From positions 1 through 22,620 of the IMG/VR virus record IMGVR_UViG_3300031841_000603: DNA of 22,620 nt; one strand, written 5' to 3'. The notes beneath the pieces were generated by a model. That model ran no database searches, had not been told where the DNA came from, and was given only the letters and a program-made list of their open reading frames with translations. Numbering within the stretch: the stretch's first letter is position 1; the number at the start of each line of letters is the position of its first letter. This DNA is from a virus. Both the position numbers and the translations under genes were made by a program. Below, one piece after another: positions 17,815 through 22,620 of this stretch.

Positions 17815-18236
17815 GATACATTCAAAAGTGTCGCAATTTTCTTTCTCAGGGCTGCAACTCTTTCGCCTTTCTCTTTTTCAAACTTTTTCCTGGCAACTTG
17901 GCCCAAGCGTTTACGTTCTGCTAGTGCTGCCGCTTTGCGTTGCGCTCGTAGCTCGGCCTCTGTTGGCTGTCTTGGTGCTGGCGTTGAGTTATCATCGTTG
18001 CCGTAATCGGTTCGACCAGCAGCTTGTCTTAGACGTTTTGTTCTAGCGGTTCGAGCTTCGTACTTATAATCTTTTTCTTTGAGTCCAGTTCCCATCATAA
18101 CATCACTTATGATGCCACTACGCACTCGGCTGACTGCACCAAGCAAACCACCAGTATTTTTAAATCTTTGCCTAGATAGCGTTGCGGATACCTTTGGGCT
18201 TCCGCCTCGTTTTTTCCCTCCGCGACTGCCAGCCAT
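17811..18236 (-). CDS. Basic hypothetical protein with C-terminal coiled coil
   Basis: The 141-residue protein has a Gly/Lys/Arg-rich N-terminus (MAGSRGGKKRGG), a middle segment containing a conserved-looking GGLLGAVSRVRSG, and a long Ala/Arg/Lys/Glu helix over about residues 92-137. It sits among four small genes between the GNAT-like gene and the portal. I do not recognise it. Its start shares one base with the stop of the upstream gene (TAATG). Confidence 0.6.
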   Translation of the reverse strand: MAGSRGGKKRGGSPKVSATLSRQRFKNTGGLLGAVSRVRSGIISDVMMGTGLKEKDYKYEARTARTKRLRQAAGRTDYGNDDNSTPAPRQPTEAELRAQRKAAALAERKRLGQVARKKFEKEKGERVAALRKKIATLLNVS

Positions 18237-18472
18237 TACGAACCGCCGCCTAATTTAGTAGTCCCGCCGGATGTTCCTGGGCCTTCTCTGCGTAGAGGAG
18301 AGAATAATAAGCGCATACCGCCAGTGCGTAGCATTCTGCGTCTGCGCTGCGCCCCGGTCATTTCTCGACGCTCTTGCGCTTCCGCTCGTTCCTCTTGTCT
18401 CTTTTGAGCTTCGGAAACTTCTGGTGCCGGAGCCTGTTGAACTATGGTTCTTGAACCGCCAAATCCGCCCAT
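18236..18472 (-). CDS. Small Gly/Arg-rich phage protein
   Basis: The product has 78 residues and begins MGGFGGSRTIVQQAPAPE. A charged helix follows (SEAQKRQEERAEAQERRE), then RRRRMLRTGGMRLLFSPLR and a glycine-rich end. Many podoviruses carry small proteins of this build (MGG start, charged helix, R-rich segment before a TGG) near terminase and portal genes, with unknown role, possibly head-associated. Its ATG directly abuts the TAG of the upstream gene. Confidence 0.55.
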   Translation of the reverse strand: MGGFGGSRTIVQQAPAPEVSEAQKRQEERAEAQERREMTGAQRRRRMLRTGGMRLLFSPLRREGPGTSGGTTKLGGGS

Positions 18473-18955
18473 CTACTTAAACCTCGCCATAGAATAATAG
18501 TCGGCCCCCTCTGGGCCAAACTTTCTTAATTTGCACTCTACCTCAAAATATAGTGCTTTGGCAAACCTTAACGCTACCATATGTTGATCTTTTACAAATA
18601 TCTGCATCCTAGTGATACCGTAGTTGTCAAATGCATCCTGTAGTGTAGCCCTTGCACCCACCAAAGTAGTACGCGCATGATTGTCTAGTCCTTCGCCAGG
18701 AATAAACCAGCATTCGACTAGGTGCGGCCATATCTGTCGCAGCCCATAACAGGCAACAATCTTACCCCTGCCGATTGCGGTGAAAGACCATCCAGGCTCA
18801 GAAATGTCGTAGATATAATCCCGATACCCCGAAATCACACGTTCATACTCCTGTTCGTGCGGCCCAAGCTTAATTAGATGCAAATGCTCTCGCTGCAACG
18901 GCACAATGTGTTCATCTGGCCGCATCTTGAACGTAGGAATCTGTATGAGTGACAT
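18473..18955 (-). CDS. GNAT-like protein, possibly related to T7 gp13
   Basis: The 160-residue product shows the order of elements of a GNAT acetyltransferase fold: an N-terminal strand-helix, a central WSFTAIGRGKIVACYGL strand pair, a stretch around HARTTLVGARATLQDAF where the CoA loop would lie, and a C-terminal VKDQHMVALRFAKALYFEVE helix-strand. It resembles the family that includes T7 gp13, a protein used in virion morphogenesis. The usual acetyl-CoA Q/RxxGxG/A loop is not clearly conserved, so enzymatic activity is uncertain. It starts on the last base of the terminase stop codon. Confidence 0.65.
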   Translation of the reverse strand: MSLIQIPTFKMRPDEHIVPLQREHLHLIKLGPHEQEYERVISGYRDYIYDISEPGWSFTAIGRGKIVACYGLRQIWPHLVECWFIPGEGLDNHARTTLVGARATLQDAFDNYGITRMQIFVKDQHMVALRFAKALYFEVECKLRKFGPEGADYYSMARFK

Positions 18956-20478
18956 CAGAATATATTAAAATCTGTATTTGCAGTCATGGCCGGAGCCTGG
19001 GCAAATCCGCTGCCGTAAGTTCCCCGGCGCAATCGACGTTGTTCTCCGCCGCCCAGCATAAGATATCCGAACGCATCCCCGCAGTGTGAGTGTTCGTTCT
19101 TAACTGGCGCGTCCTTGAACCGTTCTTGCCCAGCGCCCAGGGATTGCCTCTTGAAGAAGTAGCCACCGCTCAGAGATTTACGCAGACGAATACACTTTTT
19201 ATCGACCATCAGCCCAGGTTTCGAGTTTACCAGGCGTGACATCGGCCCCGCGCCAGCTTCCCGGCGTACCTGGAAGGCGTTACTTTCTGTCGGTTGTGCC
19301 TTGAAACCAATGGATCGAAGGTGATCGAAGGCTGTAACCTCATAGATCTCGTCGCGTTTATTACCCGCAGGGTCGCCCCAGATCATTATTTCATGCTTAG
19401 AATATCGCTCCGCGATCCTGCCGAGAAGCTCTTGGCCAAATCTTTCCAGGCCCATATCGAACGTCACAAGTTCATCGATGATCCGCCAAGATCCCGCCGT
19501 TGTGCGCTGCCCAAAGATCGCAGCCGGGGTTAAACCAAAGTCAACACCGATCTGTATTGGATAATATGGATCTACCTCGACATCCCCAGACATAAGCTCA
19601 TCATCATACTCTGGCCATACGGGACGCCCCTCTTGGACAAATGTGTACATGCCTTGCGCATAACACCTGATCCAATCGGCATTCTTACCACCGAGTAGCT
19701 GTTGATAGTATCCAGGCGGGAGATTGTTGCTGTTTTCCGCGTTGGGATTAACTTGCCACCATTTACCACCAGAGAATACAAATCCTTGCGCATCAGGGTT
19801 CTCCTTTGGGATATCTTCTTTCTTGGGAAGTATGACACCGCCAGGCTGTCGAAAGAATGACCAAGCAAACTTGCCCGTGATCGGGTTCTTTTCTGCAAGC
19901 TCATGCCACCAGTGATCACTGTCCGGCGGGTTCGTATCCATCCAGATCCCGTACCAGGTAGGACCGCCATCGGATTTCGTAGGATATCGCCCGACCCGGT
20001 GCGTCAATCCATCGATCACGGCCTTGGGAAGCTCTCGAGCCTCGTTCACCCAGGCACCCGTAAGTTCCAGGGACAACAGTTTCCGCACATCTTGCGGCGA
20101 AGAAAGCGCCATAAAGATAACTTCACAATCAATCCCAGGGATATCGCCCCGCGTAGGAATACGAATGTGGTGGGAAATCGGCGGCTGCCAGCGCATTGAT
20201 CCCCAGGTATCTTCGGGAAATAGCTCTTGCCAGGTCTTAATGGTGGTCGTGCGCAGCTCGGGATAAGTATTACGAACGATAACAAAGCGGGAATAGCGGA
20301 TACCGTCGCGCGGGCTAGGTCGTTGCCTCACTGCCCTAAGCATTATCTCGGCTGCACAGCCATAGGACTTACCCGAACCAACTGGACCCATCAACCCCCT
20401 AACGAAGCTATCGTCATGTAAAAACTTCCAAACAGTCGGACTGTTCTCGAAATTCAAATCAAGACTTGGAATATCCAT
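18955..20478 (-). CDS. terL: Terminase large subunit
   Basis: This 507-residue protein is the packaging motor ATPase and nuclease. Visible motifs: Walker A GPVGSGKS at 31-38; Walker B-like region LTGAWVNEARE at 140-149 with Glu146 as likely catalytic base; TNPP at 182-185 in the coupling-motif position. The RNase H-like nuclease acids are Asp313 (GVDFG), Asp369 (GDPAG) and Asp468 (HCGDAFGY). All key residues appear intact. The first 20 bases overlap the upstream transporter gene. It is separated from the small subunit by two genes of a probable base-modification cassette, which is unusual since terS and terL are normally adjacent. Confidence 0.96.
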   Translation of the reverse strand: MDIPSLDLNFENSPTVWKFLHDDSFVRGLMGPVGSGKSYGCAAEIMLRAVRQRPSPRDGIRYSRFVIVRNTYPELRTTTIKTWQELFPEDTWGSMRWQPPISHHIRIPTRGDIPGIDCEVIFMALSSPQDVRKLLSLELTGAWVNEARELPKAVIDGLTHRVGRYPTKSDGGPTWYGIWMDTNPPDSDHWWHELAEKNPITGKFAWSFFRQPGGVILPKKEDIPKENPDAQGFVFSGGKWWQVNPNAENSNNLPPGYYQQLLGGKNADWIRCYAQGMYTFVQEGRPVWPEYDDELMSGDVEVDPYYPIQIGVDFGLTPAAIFGQRTTAGSWRIIDELVTFDMGLERFGQELLGRIAERYSKHEIMIWGDPAGNKRDEIYEVTAFDHLRSIGFKAQPTESNAFQVRREAGAGPMSRLVNSKPGLMVDKKCIRLRKSLSGGYFFKRQSLGAGQERFKDAPVKNEHSHCGDAFGYLMLGGGEQRRLRRGTYGSGFAQAPAMTANTDFNIF

Positions 20479-21028
20479 TTTTCATCACCCAAAGAATGCC
20501 AGCGGCCAAGATGCTGATTGCAAGCTTACCAAATATTTGCCCTTCGATATAGGCCAGAGATCCAAACGCAATGTAAAGAAACACTACGCTATCAAATATT
20601 GCCCCAACTAATCCTGAAACTGCTATCGCTAATTCCCGGCTTTTCTGTCGAACTTTTGTATATGCAAAGAAATCCACAAGTTCCGACACTCCAAACGCTA
20701 ATATGCTTGCAATCGCAATGAACGGGTCTGCCAATAAGTAGGACAGCACCGCGCCAATTAAAATTGCAAACAAAGACCACTTGGTTCCGAGGTGTTCTTG
20801 AACCTGATCGCGCAAAACAAGTGCTGCACCCACCATCAATACGCCGCTCGGTGCAGTCATTCCAAACCCAACAGGGATCATGCAAGGCCCATCAGGAATA
20901 CAAAACGTCCCAATATTCCCGATCATCCAGTTTGCTAGCGGTATCGTTGCGATATATCCACCTAGATACGCCCAGGGCGTCAGCCCACCATTTCCAACAA
21001 CGGTTGTTGCTTTAGTTTTTGTAACCAT
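20459..21028 (-). CDS. yhhQ: VUT/YhhQ-family queuosine-precursor transporter
   Basis: The 189-residue integral membrane protein has about six hydrophobic segments: about 18-37, 51-72, 84-100, 102-122, 133-157 and 164-182. Family hallmarks include APSGVLMVGAALVLRDQVQ (59-77), GVSELVDFFAYT (113-124) and GLVGAIFDSVVFL (139-151). Members of the VUT (DUF165) family, such as E. coli YhhQ, import the 7-deazaguanine precursors preQ0 and preQ1. This copy resembles the shorter version of the family with TFCIPDGPCMIPV near residues 41-53. It overlaps the dpdA-like gene by 49 bases and terL by 20. It would act in the host inner membrane to supply modified base for the neighbouring enzyme. The family assignment is firm; the exact substrate is inferred. 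Confidence 0.9.
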   Translation of the reverse strand: MVTKTKATTVVGNGGLTPWAYLGGYIATIPLANWMIGNIGTFCIPDGPCMIPVGFGMTAPSGVLMVGAALVLRDQVQEHLGTKWSLFAILIGAVLSYLLADPFIAIASILAFGVSELVDFFAYTKVRQKSRELAIAVSGLVGAIFDSVVFLYIAFGSLAYIEGQIFGKLAISILAAGILWVMKNGYSKS

Positions 21029-21585
21029 TCTTCTATCTTTCCCTTCCTGTTATCCGGCTCAAATGCCAGATAGGTTCCATCGACGCTATCGCATCCTATG
21101 GCCGCTGCCAATCTCATTCGTTTAAATGAGTTTACACGGCCCATGTGGACCCACTTCCCACGCTTTTTTGCTTCAGAAGCTATATCCGCAGCAATAGGTC
21201 CAAGCTTCCATTCCGTAGACCCACCAATAAATATCGCATCCAATTCATCCCAGCGAATTTGATCCGGCGTTTCTCCGTCCTGAATTACAAACGCAGCCTT
21301 AAATCCAAGCTCCCGTATCTTTGGAAGCATAGGATAACTGCGGTCTCTCGTTTTTTCAGCATCCCCAACAACGTCAGGCGCAGCCGCAAACAGACAAGAT
21401 CCTCGATCAAGCTTATCCAACCATGCTAGATAACCCTCATCGCTATACTTTTCCGATTGAACAAAACACCCGTTATCTGCCGCGAATAGGCTATGACCTC
21501 GCAAAGATTGCTTGCCAGCATTAAAACTTAGCATCACACCCAAGCTATCAGTGCATTTAACCTTTTTCCCGCTCAGGTAAATCAT
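20980..21585 (-). CDS. dpdA: DpdA-like 7-deazaguanine transglycosylase (DNA base exchange)
   Basis: This 201-residue protein aligns by motif to tRNA-guanine transglycosylases. D37-N-G-C-F41 matches the TGT DSGGF loop (general acid/base Asp). P70-D71...D75 sits where the substrate-recognition Asp lies, VIQDG (100-104) matches the VQGG stretch, and IGGS (120-123) matches the GG loop. HMGR (147-150) matches HLLG, and CDSVDGT (165-171) carries the nucleophile Asp of the FDCVLPTR motif. Cysteines are only at 11, 40, 64 and 165, so the C-terminal zinc site of tRNA enzymes is absent. That, and the small size, favour a phage DpdA that swaps guanine in DNA for a 7-deazaguanine. Its GAGG ribosome site lies six bases upstream, inside terS, which it overlaps by 29 bases. 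Confidence 0.82.
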   Translation of the reverse strand: MIYLSGKKVKCTDSLGVMLSFNAGKQSLRGHSLFAADNGCFVQSEKYSDEGYLAWLDKLDRGSCLFAAAPDVVGDAEKTRDRSYPMLPKIRELGFKAAFVIQDGETPDQIRWDELDAIFIGGSTEWKLGPIAADIASEAKKRGKWVHMGRVNSFKRMRLAAAIGCDSVDGTYLAFEPDNRKGKIEEWLQKLKQQPLLEMVG

Positions 21586-21982
21586 CTACCACCTCGGCAT
21601 ATTCTGTGGTTGCCGGACCCTTCATGTTAATCCCAACGATTGAGGGCTTATCGCTTTCCTTCTCTGGATTATCCAGAAACCCAGCCGCCTTAGCCAAGAC
21701 ACGCAACACCGCAACCTTATCATGCAACTCTATCGCAACCCGGCCATCCGGCATTGGCGTGATCTTCTTGATCGCCCTCAATGCATAATCCGGGATATCT
21801 TCCTGTTTCTTCATCGTACCATCAAGATTCATTATCTCAGTGATCGATGTGGTCCCAAGAGCTATTAGCTCCTGGGCAACGGCTTCCTTGTGGTTCTCTA
21901 ATGTCTCACTCGTCTTTAATCGACGCTGCGCAACACGGATGCCACCAAAGCGGCCAATCGGTGTTTGCCTGGTTCGAGCCAT
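21557..21982 (-). CDS. terS: Terminase small subunit
   Basis: The 141-residue protein has a basic N-terminus (MARTRQTPIGRFGGIRVAQR), a helical middle (residues 25-60), a short beta hairpin (PMPDGRVAIELHD) and the family phrase HDKVAVLRVLAKAAGFLDN at about 87-105, then a disordered acidic end. The phrase resembles that of small terminase subunits, which recognise the packaging site and feed DNA to the large subunit. The ATG overlaps the upstream stop by one base (TAATG). The last 29 bases are shared with the dpdA-like gene. Confidence 0.8.
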   Translation of the reverse strand: MARTRQTPIGRFGGIRVAQRRLKTSETLENHKEAVAQELIALGTTSITEIMNLDGTMKKQEDIPDYALRAIKKITPMPDGRVAIELHDKVAVLRVLAKAAGFLDNPEKESDKPSIVGINMKGPATTEYAEVVDDLPEREKG

Positions 21983-22239
21983 TAGAACGGGATCTCATCA
22001 TTCATGCCGCCAGAACTATTTTGCGGAGAAGATTGATCTTGTTTCTGACCACCGCCAGACCCATCATCCTCAAACAAGCTAATCCAAACCTCACCATTCT
22101 CATCAGGCAATGGCAGCGCATTCAGCTTAATCCGCGTTCCCTTGCTATCAGACCAACCAATGCCCAAACGTACCCAATCAGTCTTGTCTGGATCATTGCG
22201 GCGTTTCTGTGGCTGCACCACTCTCAATTTTTTTTTCAT
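21982..22239 (-). CDS. Small protein with an SSB-like C-terminal tip
   Basis: This is an 85-residue protein. The N-terminal part is basic (MKKKLRVVQPQKRRN), followed by a compact beta-like segment at about 21-57 (WVRLGIGWSDSKGTRIKLN). A Gly/Gln/Ser-rich linker then leads to a terminal MNDEIPF. The layout of small core, flexible linker and acidic tip ending in I-P-F copies single-stranded DNA-binding proteins, whose tip recruits DNA repair and replication enzymes. I do not recognise an OB-fold sequence, so it may be a minimal ssDNA-binding protein or a mimic of host SSB. An AAGGA ribosome site lies six bases before the start. It is translationally coupled to terS. Confidence 0.65.
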   Translation of the reverse strand: MKKKLRVVQPQKRRNDPDKTDWVRLGIGWSDSKGTRIKLNALPLPDENGEVWISLFEDDGSGGGQKQDQSSPQNSSGGMNDEIPF

Positions 22240-22297
22240 AACTCGTCCTTCCTAGTTGAGTGCTTAAGGTATCGCACACCCATGCGGAAAATTCCAG

Positions 22298-22307
22298 AAA
22301 ATATTTT
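22298..22307. other. AAAATATTTT palindrome in the upstream leader
   Basis: A perfect 10-base palindrome lies in an AT-rich patch between the G-rich tract and the 85-residue gene, next to GGAA..TTCC arms at 22287-22296. The patch might belong to a promoter for the packaging operon, but no clear -35/-10 pair can be named. Confidence 0.3.
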
Positions 22308-22333
22308 TGTGGGGGACTGTAGCAGTAGCAGCA

Positions 22334-22396
22334 GGGGGTGGGGGGCAAGGGGTCGCATGTGCGCGGGCAGCGCGGGCGGGCAAGCGCGGGGGCGGG
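22334..22396 (+). other. G-rich tract with quadruplex potential
   Basis: The plus strand carries eight runs of three or more G within 63 bases (runs of 5, 6, 4, 3, 3, 3, 5 and 3), including GGGGGTGGGGGG and CAAGGGG, and three copies of GCGCGGG at 22361, 22370 and 22384. Transcripts of the minus strand would be C-rich here, so a quadruplex would form on the DNA template strand. The tract is far more GC-rich than the flanking genes. It lies in the 166-base gap upstream of the packaging operon. Confidence 0.8.
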
Positions 22397-22405
22397 TGTT
22401 ACTGC

Positions 22406-22612
22406 CTACCTAGCGCGTAGGGATCGCACGGCCTGTGCTAGGGGATCGTTTCTCTTGGGTGTACTGGTGCCAGTGGCTTTGGCTACAGGGTTTGCAAAGT
22501 ATCCTATGCCCCGTGCATAGTCTCTCAGGTTCTTGCGGCAGTAGTCCCAATGGCTTTGGAGGATGGTTGCCCATTGCTCACGGGTTAATCCGTTCCTGAT
22601 CCATGATGCCAT
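22406..22612 (-). CDS. Small hypothetical protein, possibly 5'-truncated
   Basis: The 68-residue reading frame starts MASWIRNGLTREQWATILQ and ends in a basic tail (RNDPLAQAVRSLRAR). The frame remains open upstream to the window edge (only two codons visible), so the true start may lie outside. The middle is rich in aromatic residues (HWDYCRKNLRDYARGIGYF). I do not recognise a family. It is separated from the packaging genes by the G-rich gap and may belong to the preceding transcription block. Confidence 0.5.
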   Translation of the reverse strand: MASWIRNGLTREQWATILQSHWDYCRKNLRDYARGIGYFANPVAKATGTSTPKRNDPLAQAVRSLRAR

Positions 22613-22620
22613 AACATCGA

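Noticed and set aside
5315-18475. Genome-wide TAG recoding suggested by TAG directly before ATG
   Set aside because: TAG ends the scaffold and GNAT-like genes as a normal terminator, followed by normally placed starts, and other genes use TAA or TGA, so there is no sign of reassigned TAG.
20459-21585. Cassette acting on host tRNA queuosine (plain tRNA-guanine transglycosylase plus transporter)
   Set aside because: Considered less likely because the transglycosylase lacks the zinc site and is far shorter than tRNA enzymes, but not fully excluded without biochemical data.
22321-22334. AGCAGTAGCAGCAG trinucleotide run as a functional microsatellite
   Set aside because: Only about four imperfect units; too short to support a separate feature from the adjacent G-rich tract.

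Overview
The window is the structural and DNA-packaging arm of a short-tailed (podovirus-type, T7-like virion) double-stranded DNA phage. Every gene I can support lies on the minus strand, so the biological order runs from the right end of the window to the left. Genes abut or overlap by 1 to 49 bases almost everywhere. I see no tRNA, integrase, lysis, replication or RNA polymerase gene here. The tail fibre uses modules (RMRIDSSG...GIGTSSP) that I associate with marine phage fibres. This, with the small lysine-rich proteins between terminase and portal, suggests an aquatic bacterial host, perhaps an alphaproteobacterium. That host assignment is inference only.

Right end (22620 to 18955): a small unknown gene comes first, then a 166-base gap with a very G-rich tract. 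An 85-residue protein follows that ends in an SSB-like acidic tip (MNDEIPF), then the small terminase subunit. Between the small and large terminase genes sit two genes that overlap each other and both terminases. One is a 201-residue protein of the tRNA-guanine transglycosylase/DpdA fold. The other is a VUT/YhhQ-family membrane transporter for 7-deazaguanine (queuosine) precursors. Together they look like a minimal import-and-insert system for putting a 7-deazaguanine base into phage DNA, which would protect it from host restriction. This is the most interesting feature of the window.

Middle (18955 to 12808): a GNAT-like protein (possibly related to T7 gp13), four small proteins (one glycine/arginine-rich, the others basic), the portal, a Bbp19-like protein, scaffold, major capsid protein, a small probable decoration protein, then tail tubular protein A. 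A 175-base gap between scaffold and capsid carries nested inverted repeats that could fold into a branched RNA of about 100 nt, followed by a very strong capsid ribosome binding site. A weak terminator-like hairpin follows the capsid/decoration pair.

Left end (12807 to 1): tail tubular protein B with an apparent insertion of about 130 residues, and four consecutive probable internal (ejection) proteins. The last two of these lie in the same frame and are separated by a single TAG. The last gene is a large tail fibre that runs off the left edge. It contains fourteen tandem decapeptide repeats and several copies of the RMRIDSSG module.
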